Assembly (NCBI RefSeq): GCF_000306115.2
Contig: NZ_AKWX02000016.1
Coordinates: 1-64,000, forward strand
DNA length: 64,000 bases
Reading direction: 5' to 3'
Source of the DNA: Leptospira wolffii serovar Khorat str. Khorat-H2
GTDB taxonomy: Bacteria > Spirochaetota > Leptospiria > Leptospirales > Leptospiraceae
The notes below the pieces were generated by a model, which was not told the DNA's origin, ran no database searches, and saw nothing but the letters and a program-made list of their open reading frames with translations. Each line of letters begins with the position of its first letter. The stretch's first letter is position 1. This document shows positions 39,331 to 47,619 of the stretch, one piece after another. A program made the position numbers and the translations under genes.

Positions 39331-40788
39331 TCAGGCTAAATCGAATTCGGAGAGATCGATTTCTTTCGTCCGTCGGCTATATTCGTAAGTGTGGCCCGGC
39401 CAGTTATTGGTATTCTTGCCCGCCTCGTTGGTATACCAATTCGTGCATCCCGTATCCCAAACGAATTTACCGAATCTGACATTTAGTTTTTCGTTATATT
39501 TCTTCATTGCCTGGGGCTTCGGAGACAAGGCTCGGAATCCTTTTTCGGCCATCGTGTTTAGTGCGGATAGAATGTATCTGACCTGGGACTCTATCATGTA
39601 TACGATTGAATTATGACCCAGGTTCGTATTCGGGCCGTATAACATGAAAAAGTTCGGAAAGCCTGCAACCGAAAGTCCTAGATAAGCTTCCGCCCCGTTT
39701 TTCCAGACTTCGTTCAGATTCCTATCGTCCTGTCCTTTGATTTCCATGGGAGATAGGAATTCCGTGGCCTTAAATCCGGTTCCGAACACCATCGCATCGA
39801 AAGAATGTAATACTCCGTCCTTGGTTTTGATTCCCTCCGGAACCACTTCCTCTATCGAATCGGAAATTACCGTAACATTCGGTTTCGCTAATGCTTCGTA
39901 GTAATCGTTGGATAGAAGGATACGTTTGCAGCCTACGGGATAATCAGGAGTCAGGATCGTTCTGACCTTCGGATCCTTAATGAACTTTCTCATATGAGAA
40001 GTCGCCATCCATTTCACGATCCAATTCGCGGGATTGTTTTTTTGGAATGCCATGAGTCGGATCTCGTTCCAAATGTAGATTTGAAATCTGTGTAAAAGCC
40101 TATACCCGGGAAGATATTTGAAGAGTACCTTTTCTAGGCCTAAATACTTTCTATCCGGTTTGGAAACGACCCAGGGGGCCGTTCTTTGGAATACGGTGAC
40201 TTTCGCACCTGTGTTTGCGATTTGGGGAATGAATTGTATAGCGCTTGCACCGGTTCCGATGACGGCCACTTTCTTTCCTGAGAAATCGTAGCTCGAATCC
40301 CAAGCGGCGGAGTGGAATAGCTTTCCGGAGAATCGATCTAGCCCCTTCAATTTTGGAAAAGCGGGGCGATTCAATTGCCCTACGGCAGAGATAAGAATAT
40401 TGTACTCCGCCGTTTCTCCTTGGGAGATATGAATTTTCCAGACTCCCTTGTCCGAATCCCATTCCGCACTTTTGATTTCTTTTCCGAATTTGATTTTGGG
40501 GACCAGATCGTATTTAACGGCGCATCTTTCCAGATAAGCGAGAATCTCGGGCTGAGGGGAATATTTTCTAGGCCAGTCGGAGTAAGGTTCGAAGGAAAAA
40601 GAGTATAAGTGGGACGGAACGTCGCATGCCGATCCGGGATATGAGTTTTCTCTCCAGGTTCCTCCTACGGAATTCGATTTTTCGAAAATCGTAAAGTTTT
40701 CGAAACCGTTCTTTTTCAATTGGATGGCCGCACACAACCCTCCGAATCCGGTTCCGATGATTGCTACAGATAATTCCGATTTCTTCAT
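39331..40788 (-). CDS. Flavin-containing (Baeyer-Villiger type) monooxygenase
   Basis: From ATG 40788 the protein has 485 residues. The FAD motif VAIIGTGFGGLCAAIQL is at the N-terminus, then GGTWRENSYPGSACDVPSHL, the NADPH motif VAVIGTGASAIQFIPQI near residue 180, and FDAMVFGTGFKATEF. The FxGxxxHxxxW fingerprint appears in slightly altered form as FSGKLFHSAAWDS. These enzymes insert oxygen into ketones or hydroxylate hydrophobic substrates. A longer frame to 40944 is unlikely: ATG 40788 has AAGGG 9 bases upstream, and a palindromic operator candidate lies within the rejected extension. Confidence 0.85.
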   Translation of the reverse strand: MKKSELSVAIIGTGFGGLCAAIQLKKNGFENFTIFEKSNSVGGTWRENSYPGSACDVPSHLYSFSFEPYSDWPRKYSPQPEILAYLERCAVKYDLVPKIKFGKEIKSAEWDSDKGVWKIHISQGETAEYNILISAVGQLNRPAFPKLKGLDRFSGKLFHSAAWDSSYDFSGKKVAVIGTGASAIQFIPQIANTGAKVTVFQRTAPWVVSKPDRKYLGLEKVLFKYLPGYRLLHRFQIYIWNEIRLMAFQKNNPANWIVKWMATSHMRKFIKDPKVRTILTPDYPVGCKRILLSNDYYEALAKPNVTVISDSIEEVVPEGIKTKDGVLHSFDAMVFGTGFKATEFLSPMEIKGQDDRNLNEVWKNGAEAYLGLSVAGFPNFFMLYGPNTNLGHNSIVYMIESQVRYILSALNTMAEKGFRALSPKPQAMKKYNEKLNVRFGKFVWDTGCTNWYTNEAGKNTNNWPGHTYEYSRRTKEIDLSEFDLA

Positions 40789-40833
40789 ATTCTTAAACCC
40801 TTTGGGATCTTTTATTTGCGACGAATCATATGA

Positions 40834-40847
40834 TGAACTATTGTTCA
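40834..40847. promoter_or_regulatory. TetR-style operator candidate
   Basis: The perfect palindrome TGAAC-TATT-GTTCA lies 46 bp upstream of the monooxygenase start. The size and spacing fit sites bound by TetR-family repressors, which often control such monooxygenases. No TetR gene is in the window. Confidence 0.3.
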
Positions 40848-40977
40848 TTTTGTTTGATGCGTCATACGGATAAGTTAGGGGTATGCTTGTTATGAAAGTA
40901 TTTTGGGCAAGCCGATTTTTTACACGGTTTTGAACCGGAACCATTAATATTTATCATGAAAAGCCGACAGAAACGTT

Positions 40978-41994
40978 ATGAAAAAGATAGGAATCCTTTT
41001 ACTATTCGTTCTTTTGATCGGAGTTCCTCGATTGTATTCTAAGAACGATCCGACGGATCCGAATCTAAGTAACAAAGAAAGGGACGATATCATACGGAAT
41101 CAGGAGAATAAATGGGACTTCAAGCCTGCCCATGAATCTTCCTCCGTTTCAAAGGATGCGCTTCCTAAAATCCATAGTTCTATCCGATCCACGGGGCAAA
41201 CCGCTTATCTAACATTGGGTCCCTTGGAGGTCTATATTCCTTCCGGCGCTTTCGATGGATTCGGAGAGGTGAAAATCGAAACGATCGCCCTTACTAAACA
41301 TTCGGATTTTATTTTCGCAGGAATTCCAATGGAAATCCAAGGTAAAGAACCTATCATTTTGGAATCCGTGGGAATGTTTCGGATTGCGTTCTTGGATTCC
41401 AACGGCCGTTCTTTACGGCCCCAAAAGGAGATCTCTGTCGGGATGAACCCTTTGGATAAGACGGATAACGCAAGAGTTTACAAGCTGACGGGAGATGTCT
41501 GGAAAGAAACTTCTAAATTGCAAAAGTCGCAAAGAAACGACTGCGAAATAGAATGTGCCGGGTATATAATCTATTCTTCCATTCAATCCGAAGGCTGGTG
41601 GAATTTTGATAAACCGCATAAGGAATTTACATGCTTGAAAGGAACTGTGGACGTTCCAGTCGGATCCGGCATATCTATCTCCTCTGCGGGAGTGGATTAT
41701 TACGGTATGAGTTATGCCCATGTTCGATCGGACGGAAGTTTTGAAATCAACGTTCTGAAGAATCGTAAAGTAAAAGTATTCACGACGAATTTAAACCCGG
41801 GAAGTAAAAGTAAATTCTCAAAAGGATATTTAGGATATCTTCCCACATTGCAGACTCAAGACAAGGTTGCATTCGCTACGAATGATCCGAAGAAATGCCA
41901 GGATATCGGGAAGATCCAAGTTCGTTCCGTATCTTCTTCTCTAATGGAGGACCGGGCGGCTTTTCTCAAAGCCATTGATATGCCCGATAGATGA
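40978..41994 (+). CDS. Exported hypothetical protein
   Basis: A 338-residue protein with a clear signal peptide (KKIGILLLFVLLIGVPRLYS-KN). The mature part is predicted mostly beta: TAYLTLGPLEVYIPSGAFDG and FGEVKIETIALTKH resemble a ZU5/GAIN-like beta-sandwich seen in surface proteins. A middle segment with four cysteines (NDCEIECAGY, EFTCLKG) and a C-terminal strand-rich region (VDYYGMSYAHVRSDGSFEIN) follow. There is no catalytic motif. It is divergent from the monooxygenase and convergent with the histidine kinase (3-bp gap). Confidence 0.7.
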   Translation: MKKIGILLLFVLLIGVPRLYSKNDPTDPNLSNKERDDIIRNQENKWDFKPAHESSSVSKDALPKIHSSIRSTGQTAYLTLGPLEVYIPSGAFDGFGEVKIETIALTKHSDFIFAGIPMEIQGKEPIILESVGMFRIAFLDSNGRSLRPQKEISVGMNPLDKTDNARVYKLTGDVWKETSKLQKSQRNDCEIECAGYIIYSSIQSEGWWNFDKPHKEFTCLKGTVDVPVGSGISISSAGVDYYGMSYAHVRSDGSFEINVLKNRKVKVFTTNLNPGSKSKFSKGYLGYLPTLQTQDKVAFATNDPKKCQDIGKIQVRSVSSSLMEDRAAFLKAIDMPDR

Positions 41995-41997
41995 ATC

Positions 41998-44064
41998 CTA
42001 AGGTATGGGAATCGTGATACTTACGATTGCAATTTTCTTATCTTGGAATTCAAGATTGAGGCCGGCTCCGAAGATTTTCAGTAAAGCGCTATGGATCTTT
42101 AAACCTTGTCCCGTGGATTCGCCCTCGGAATTCGGACGGACATCATTCTTAATTTCGATTCTTAAACCGCTTTTTTGAAAAAAGGAAATCGAGATCGCTT
42201 CTTTGGAGCTCGAGGAAAACTTGACTGCGTTCCGCAAGGCTTCTCTAAAAGAATAATATACCGCTTCTTGTAAATCGGGAGGGAGCTTATCCGCTAATTC
42301 AGGAAAACCCGGTTCTATATTCAGGATTATATTCTCTTTGGAAAAATCGGAATCCAATAGATTTTGAAATACCGGAATCATACCAATACGAGCTAGTTCG
42401 GATCGGATATCGGGCAATTCTCTTAAGAATCCCGAAATCTTTCCGTGCAGTTCCGTTAAGCTTCGAAGATGTTCCTTTATTTTTTCCCGGCTGCTATTCT
42501 CGTTTAGGTTTAAAATTCCGGAATGTAATTCCGGAAGGATTTCGTCGTGCAGAATCTGTCTAGTCTTGTGATCCGAGATCCTTTGTTCACGGATATGTTT
42601 TCGCTGCAATTCGGAGAGAGTCTGGTTCGTTTCCAGTTGGAAGATTCCGTTCAGAATCCAAACCGTGGCTGTTTTGGCTAATTCGATTTCCTCTTCCGCA
42701 TATAATCCACCGTCCAGCTTCGGACCTAAAAATAAGGTACCTTTGATTCCGTTCGTTTCTTCGATAGCGACGGCAATGGAATACTCGAAAGAATCTTCTC
42801 CGCTCATATAGAAAATACTTCGTTCCGGATCGAATATTCTATGCTGGAGTTTCGGTTCGTAGGTTTCTTCGACGTTCGGATAGGAAAGAGTTATTTTCGA
42901 TAAGAACGGACCGGAAGTTTCGGAGATTAAAAGTGATTTAGAGGAATTTAATATTCTTTGGCAGACGAAATCGAATTTCTCCTCGAAAACCGTACGGTTT
43001 TCCGGGAGGGATTCGAAGAATAATATGGACTGTAAGCTTTCGTTTCTTCGGAAATTGGAGAGTTTGGACTGCCTGAGTGCAAACATTCTGGAAAGCAAAA
43101 AGGAATAATTGGAGGCGAGCAGGATTTCCGCGACGCGGAATCCTAAAAGCGAAAAGACTATATAGATTACGGAGACGGATCCCGCTAGTAGTAGGACGAT
43201 TCTCCATTCTTTTTTTAGGCCGATTTGGGGAAGGATTCGGCCCGTTAAAAATTCGTAGGAAACCAGAGTTTGTCCGAGAAGTAGAATCGCTATAGTCACT
43301 AGTATTTCTATTAGAATTAAATAAACGTATAACGGATTAGGGTTCGATAAGGATAATACGACCGGATCCTGTGCGATTCCCAGGGGCTCTCCTAAAAACA
43401 GGAGAGATACGCATCCGATGACTGCGAGGAGTAGAAAACAAACCGCTTTTAGATAAGGCACGGATCTATATCTTGCGATTTCCGTGAATACGCGGGAAGT
43501 TACTTTGAAATTCAGTAATCCGACTAAGGATAAAATTACGCAGAGAAAAACATAGATTATGTAGGACGATCGAAAAGAGATCGGTATGGAAATCCAGAAA
43601 TCGTAGATGGAAACTTCCCATCCGTAATACGAACCTTTTAGGAATATCAATATGCCGGCGAAAATCTGCGAGATTCCTAATATATATGTAAGAACTTTAT
43701 AAAATGTACGCCCTTGCATGAGTCCTAGAAACCAAACAATAATGAAATACCATCCGTATGGAATAAGGATAAGTAAGAATATCGCGGGATAAAAGAGTCT
43801 AAACGGAAGCCGTGAGATAGATAGCAGATTTTCCTGACCGATCCAAGAGAAGAATGCGAACAGTAAGGAGGTCAGAGCTAGCACTCCGATGCTGAAGTAA
43901 GCGTATAGATTTTTCTTCTCCAGGTTGATGACCGTGGTGGAGGCTAACCATAAAAGTATCCCGGAAAGAAATAGGAATAGGGAACAAATAAACGGTTCAG
44001 GTGACAAGATTCGATTTCCAAGGAGTCCATTCGCCGGACGAATTTCTGTAAAAGACTTTTCCAT
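41998..44064 (-). CDS. Membrane sensor histidine kinase
   Basis: A 688-residue protein. Residues 25-340 contain about nine to ten hydrophobic segments forming a multi-span sensor. A GAF-like cytoplasmic region follows (about 350-480), then a dimerisation/phosphoacceptor helix with LHDEILPEL (His506) of the HDxL type seen in NarX-like kinases, and a HATPase_c domain with SFREALRNAVKFSS (N box) and STGQGLKIH (G box). It pairs with the response regulator, whose 3' end it overlaps by 68 bp, implying translational coupling. ATG 44064 has GGGAAG just upstream. The signal sensed is unknown. Confidence 0.85.
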   Translation of the reverse strand: MEKSFTEIRPANGLLGNRILSPEPFICSLFLFLSGILLWLASTTVINLEKKNLYAYFSIGVLALTSLLFAFFSWIGQENLLSISRLPFRLFYPAIFLLILIPYGWYFIIVWFLGLMQGRTFYKVLTYILGISQIFAGILIFLKGSYYGWEVSIYDFWISIPISFRSSYIIYVFLCVILSLVGLLNFKVTSRVFTEIARYRSVPYLKAVCFLLLAVIGCVSLLFLGEPLGIAQDPVVLSLSNPNPLYVYLILIEILVTIAILLLGQTLVSYEFLTGRILPQIGLKKEWRIVLLLAGSVSVIYIVFSLLGFRVAEILLASNYSFLLSRMFALRQSKLSNFRRNESLQSILFFESLPENRTVFEEKFDFVCQRILNSSKSLLISETSGPFLSKITLSYPNVEETYEPKLQHRIFDPERSIFYMSGEDSFEYSIAVAIEETNGIKGTLFLGPKLDGGLYAEEEIELAKTATVWILNGIFQLETNQTLSELQRKHIREQRISDHKTRQILHDEILPELHSGILNLNENSSREKIKEHLRSLTELHGKISGFLRELPDIRSELARIGMIPVFQNLLDSDFSKENIILNIEPGFPELADKLPPDLQEAVYYSFREALRNAVKFSSSSKEAISISFFQKSGLRIEIKNDVRPNSEGESTGQGLKIHSALLKIFGAGLNLEFQDKKIAIVSITIPIP

Positions 44065-44758
44065 CTTCTTCCCATTGGAGAAATCGATCGGAGATTACGA
44101 TGAGAGTTGCACGCGTTCTTGCGACTTTTTCGTCCGCACTGGTTTCGTTCAAATCCCAAGCGGCATAGATCTGGCCGTTGATTCTGCTTACGGTTCTTTT
44201 GTCTTTGAATCCCAATTTTGCCGCAATTTGTTCGTTACTCATTCCTTGGGAAAGCATCTCGGCTACGATTCTTTCGTTCGGTTCCAGTATGGACAATGGG
44301 GAGTTTTCGTCCTTTTCTCTCACTTCCGATACCCTGGATTCTATCTCCGGATCTATGAAACTTTTTCCGTCGGACGCCAAGAGTAGAAGAGGCCTGACCA
44401 TGGAAGGAAGAAGGTAATTGGATTTGCGGACATATGCATAATGACTAAGAATGCCCGATCTTCGGAAGCTTCTGAAATATTCGTCGCTGTCTTGTATGGA
44501 ATAAATGACCACCGGCTTTCGGGGAAATTCCTTTCGAATATTGACGATCGTATCGATTCCATTCCATCGACCTTCCAATTTGACATCCAAGAGTAACGCA
44601 TCCACATCTTCCCGCAGACAATATTCGTAAGCTTCTTCGCCGCTACCGCAATCGCTCACGATATTTAGATCCGAAAACTCCTTTAGACCCGAGATCATGG
44701 CCCGTCTTAATTTTGCATTATCTTCCACGACAAGAATTTTGAGAGGATGCTCGGACAT
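43997..44758 (-). CDS. Response regulator, REC plus LuxR-type helix-turn-helix
   Basis: A 253-residue regulator. The receiver domain opens KILVVEDNAKL with the acidic pair, phosphoacceptor Asp58 in ALLLDVKLEG, and switch Lys112 in YVRKSNYLL. The output domain near residues 150-205 (LEPNERIVAEMLSQGMSNEQ, IAAKLGFKDKRTVSRINGQI) is a LuxR/NarL-like HTH. About 45 more residues follow the HTH, an unusual extension. It is upstream of and overlapping its kinase gene. Targets may include the kinase operon itself; no operator is identified. Confidence 0.88.
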   Translation of the reverse strand: MSEHPLKILVVEDNAKLRRAMISGLKEFSDLNIVSDCGSGEEAYEYCLREDVDALLLDVKLEGRWNGIDTIVNIRKEFPRKPVVIYSIQDSDEYFRSFRRSGILSHYAYVRKSNYLLPSMVRPLLLLASDGKSFIDPEIESRVSEVREKDENSPLSILEPNERIVAEMLSQGMSNEQIAAKLGFKDKRTVSRINGQIYAAWDLNETSADEKVARTRATLIVISDRFLQWEEDGKVFYRNSSGEWTPWKSNLVT

Positions 44759-44870
44759 ATCGATTCTCCGAATCGTACGACTTTCGTATGCTCACGGTCA
44801 AGCACTTGAGTGCGTAAGAGAACGCACATAGGGGGTGGAGAGCTTATGAATTTTTGCATAGAATGCGAGT

Positions 44871-45611
44871 ATGAAACATATCGTAAGAAAGAAGCCGAAA
44901 TTCGGTTGGAAGAAGTGGGCGGAACATTTCCGAAAAAACGCCGAGAGACCTTTACCTGAGATACACGAGCAAGTTATCGGCTTCATTCCTCAGAAGAGGC
45001 TTCCGGTCGCCCGTTCTCTTGCCGTCTTCCGACTGGGAGAATCGGGAGAGGGGAGAATAGCGAAAGATATCGATCGAGTCCGTATCTACGGAGTCGACGA
45101 GGATTATAGGGAGGCTCTAAAGCTTTTCGTAAAAGAAGAAGGAAGACACGCTAGAATTTTAGGAGAATGTGTTCGGGCTCTCAGAGGAGAATATATCGAC
45201 TCCAATTGGACGGAGAAGCTTTTTCACTTCGGAAGGAGACTCTTGGGGATCCGGATGAAACTACTCGTGCTATTAGTAGCCGAAGTGGTGGGAATCTGCT
45301 TTTATAAGAAGATCGCGGAAAAGATTCCTTATGGATCCGTAAAATGGGCTCTCCAACATATCGCGGAAGACGAGGAGAAGCATCTAGTTTTTCACAGTAG
45401 ATTCTTTCGTATTCGACTTCGAAACCATTTGAGTCGGCTGGTATTCAGGATTTGCTGGAGAGTTCTTTCTATTGCCGCTTGTGTCTCGGTGCTTTTGGAT
45501 CATAGAAAGACTTTCCGGGCCTTGGGAATCTCCCATTCCGATTCTATCCGGAAATTCAAGGAAATCGTTCTTTCGACCGAGAAAGCCATCTTGAGAACGG
45601 TCTTGAGTTAG
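44871..45611 (+). CDS. Ferritin-like di-iron protein
   Basis: A 246-residue mostly helical protein. Two ExxH motifs, KEEGRHARI (Glu90, His93) and AEDEEKHLVF (Glu168, His171), together with acidic residues in intervening helices (for example LLVAEVVG, Glu138) give the ligand set of a ferritin-like four-helix bundle with a di-iron centre. The N-terminal 45 residues are basic. It probably works as an oxidase, hydroxylase or iron-handling protein; related proteins are poorly characterised. It is divergent from the response regulator gene and 10 bp upstream of a small ORF that may be cotranscribed. Confidence 0.7.
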   Translation: MKHIVRKKPKFGWKKWAEHFRKNAERPLPEIHEQVIGFIPQKRLPVARSLAVFRLGESGEGRIAKDIDRVRIYGVDEDYREALKLFVKEEGRHARILGECVRALRGEYIDSNWTEKLFHFGRRLLGIRMKLLVLLVAEVVGICFYKKIAEKIPYGSVKWALQHIAEDEEKHLVFHSRFFRIRLRNHLSRLVFRICWRVLSIAACVSVLLDHRKTFRALGISHSDSIRKFKEIVLSTEKAILRTVLS

Positions 45612-45621
45612 GGAAATCCGT

Positions 45622-46038
45622 ATGAGAATCGTGCTGGTTTTTCAAAGAAGGATCCACGGATTTAGAGCAGTCTCTTCTGAGAAAGCTCGGTATTTGCAGG
45701 AGAACCTCTTGAGAAAGAAGTTATCTGAGTATCTAAAAGAAAGCGGAATCCGGGTAGAATCTATTGTGGAGAAAACAATCCTTTCCACCAAAAAGGTAGA
45801 GATGTTTCTGGGGTTTGTTCCGGAAGATTCCACTTTTGGTGACGGGAAGCTTGCGGAAGATTTCGTTGAAACAGGCAAGTATCTGAAGGTCGGTCGGAGG
45901 GCCTATGCAAACCATCTTGAAGACTTCAAAAGAATAAACGCTTACATGAAATGTAATAATATCCGGACGGACGGGACAATCGTTAAGTGGAAAGATTCGA
46001 GAAGAATGGGACGAATCTATTTCAGAATCTCTAATTGA
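45622..46038 (+). CDS. Small hypothetical protein
   Basis: A 138-residue basic protein with no signal peptide. The C-terminal half (FVETGKYLKVGRRAYANHLE, DFKRINAYMKCNNIRTDGTI, VKWKDSRRMGRIYFRI) has a faint look of the GyrI-like/effector-binding fold, with a GKY strand followed by a helix, but I am not certain. The composition and its position 10 bp after the ferritin-like gene, with GGGA upstream of the ATG, support a real gene. Function unknown. Confidence 0.5.
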   Translation: MRIVLVFQRRIHGFRAVSSEKARYLQENLLRKKLSEYLKESGIRVESIVEKTILSTKKVEMFLGFVPEDSTFGDGKLAEDFVETGKYLKVGRRAYANHLEDFKRINAYMKCNNIRTDGTIVKWKDSRRMGRIYFRISN

Positions 46039-46072
46039 TTGTACTAGAATATTCTGAAATTAGAAATTAGGT

Positions 46073-46156
46073 CCGCGCCACGGATCGTAGCGGAAATCCC
46101 GCGGAGCGGATTGGAGCGGAGAGCCGGGTGCTAGCCGTAACGGCTAGCAGGCGCCC
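46073..46156. repeat. Intergenic palindromic repeat element
   Basis: GC-rich block between convergent genes. The right half is a strong hairpin: GCTAGCCG-TAA-CGGCTAGC, enclosed by GGGTG and CGCCC (46126-46156). The left half has AATCC...GGATT and repeated GCGGA units. The pattern (GCGGAAATCC, GGATTGGAGCGGA, GAGCCGGG, then the GCTAGCCG stem) recalls dispersed repeats of bacterial genomes, though only one copy is in this window. It may also act as a bidirectional terminator. Confidence 0.55.
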
Positions 46157-46162
46157 CTAATA

Positions 46163-47188
46163 TTATTTCCAGCCGAAGGAACCGGATTTGTCGAATTTAA
46201 AAGGAATAGGACCGGTGCCGATTTCCGGAGCTTCCGTCGTCGCTTTTCCGACTAAACGGAAGGCAGCCGATTTTTTGGTGACCGCGTTTGCGATTCCTTG
46301 GGTTACGGATCCTAACGGAAAGGATGTGCGGATACTTAAAACGGATTCCTGTCCTTTGTTCTCTATCTTAGTGGGCTGGCCCGTTAGGAATTTTTCCTTT
46401 TCCAAAGAAAGTTCGAACTCGAATTCGGAGAATTGAAGACGAGAGCTCGCTCTATTTTTCAGAATGATATCGAATTCGGTATCCACCTTTAGATCCAAAG
46501 CGGACAATCCGGCGGCGACCGCGGAGCCAGGGCTTTTTTTCTGAGAACCGAGCAGCGAGTCCAGGAAGCTTGTCGCCTTCTTGGCCAGGTCTTCGGTTCC
46601 GGCGGAACTTAGAATGGTAGAAGGATCCGGTTTTATAATTCTGAAATTCCGAATTTCAATGTCGGGAAGAACAGCCGGAATTTGACGTTCTTCTTCAAAA
46701 GGAAAATCTAATGCGTCTCTTCCCGCTACGGACTTGTATTTTTCGGGAATCGGAAGAGAAACGGTTCCTTGCACTTTTACCATTAGATCCGTCTTACCGG
46801 GAACTTTTTTGTATAATTCAGCCAAGTCGTTATAAGAGAAAACGAGATCCACAGGAACCGCTTTGTTGGAGTTCCCACCTACGGAAGGAATCTTGGTCTT
46901 GGCTTTTGTGAATTGCTGGCCTTCGATCAGAATGTTCGTGTCTAGATTGGTGGCGGGTAGCGGGACAGGATACGGATTCTTGACTTTGGAATCCACTTTT
47001 AGACGGATCTCGTTCAGATTGATCTCGGCTATGGAGACTTTTTCGAGAATAAACGAAGGCTTGTCGATTTCCTCGATCTTTTCCTTCACTTTCTTGAGAT
47101 CCACCTTTTGTAATTGGGCGCAACCCGCTGCCAGGATCCAAAATGCGGTCAATATTATCGTAATAGAAGAAGGGCGAAATCCGCTCAT
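46163..47188 (-). CDS. LEA14/WHy-like lipoprotein
   Basis: From ATG 47188 (341 residues, GGAGG 7 bases upstream). The leader TIILTAFWILAAGC gives a lipobox cysteine. The mature part contains two late-embryogenesis-abundant type 2 (LEA14, WHy) beta-sandwich modules: SIAEINLNEIRLKVDSKVKN PYPVPLPATNL (split) and, after residue 180, IRNFRIIKP with LDLKVDTEFDIILKNRASSR. The NPYPVPLP motif is diagnostic. Such proteins are associated with desiccation and stress and probably bind other envelope components. An envelope-anchored role is inferred. Confidence 0.8.
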   Translation of the reverse strand: MSGFRPSSITIILTAFWILAAGCAQLQKVDLKKVKEKIEEIDKPSFILEKVSIAEINLNEIRLKVDSKVKNPYPVPLPATNLDTNILIEGQQFTKAKTKIPSVGGNSNKAVPVDLVFSYNDLAELYKKVPGKTDLMVKVQGTVSLPIPEKYKSVAGRDALDFPFEEERQIPAVLPDIEIRNFRIIKPDPSTILSSAGTEDLAKKATSFLDSLLGSQKKSPGSAVAAGLSALDLKVDTEFDIILKNRASSRLQFSEFEFELSLEKEKFLTGQPTKIENKGQESVLSIRTSFPLGSVTQGIANAVTKKSAAFRLVGKATTEAPEIGTGPIPFKFDKSGSFGWK

Positions 47189-47507
47189 AATAGCCTCCAA
47201 AAAGCCGAAGGAAACCTTATCCTTTTTCGTTCTTTAAAGAAAAGTAAGTTTTGGAGTTCCTACAAAAAAAGAATAGAATATAGAACGGTACATTCGGATT
47301 CGTCTAATCGATTATACATTACATTAATTTAAAATTTCCTATAATTCCTCGGTTAGAGATAGGAAAAAATCGGGTATAGGACCTAGAATTAATGAGGCGG
47401 AATAGAAGCTCCATTCCAATGTTTGGGTAGATTTTAGCTATTGCAGATTATCGCAAAGTATGGTAGAGTGAGCTTTATCGTCGGCTTGCGAACACCACCG
47501 CACCGGC

Positions 47508-47529
47508 CCCCACCCAAAAAAGGGTGGGG
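47508..47529. terminator. Hairpin CCCCACCC/GGGTGGGG
   Basis: Perfect 8-bp stem with a 6-A loop (plus strand; 6 U on the minus-strand RNA). It lies about 90 bp downstream of the RND pump on the minus strand. No T-tract follows in either direction, so it may be a transcript-protecting 3' hairpin rather than a terminator. Confidence 0.45.
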
Positions 47530-47551
47530 AGATCTAAAAACCGTTTCCGAC

Positions 47552-47617
47552 CGCCTAAAAAGCTCCGAACGCGCAGTCCGCATCAAGGAGGCTTTCTTTT
47601 GCGGGCGGATTTAGGCG
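47552..47617 (-). repeat. Inverted repeat CGCCTAAA/TTTAGGCG after RND gene
   Basis: CGCCTAAA (47552-47559) and TTTAGGCG (47610-47617) are perfect complements separated by 50 bp that contain smaller complementary pieces. On the minus-strand transcript this begins 2 bases after the RND stop codon and would fold as a closed multi-stem 3' structure, with CTTTTT within it. Confidence 0.45.
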
Positions 47618-47619
47618 TT

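Larger units (their letters stand above)
47189..47619. other. 430-bp gap with hairpins
   Basis: No credible gene. The right half carries inverted repeats listed at 47508-47529 and 47552-47617. The left half is AT-rich and should contain the promoter of the LEA14-like gene. Confidence 0.45.
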
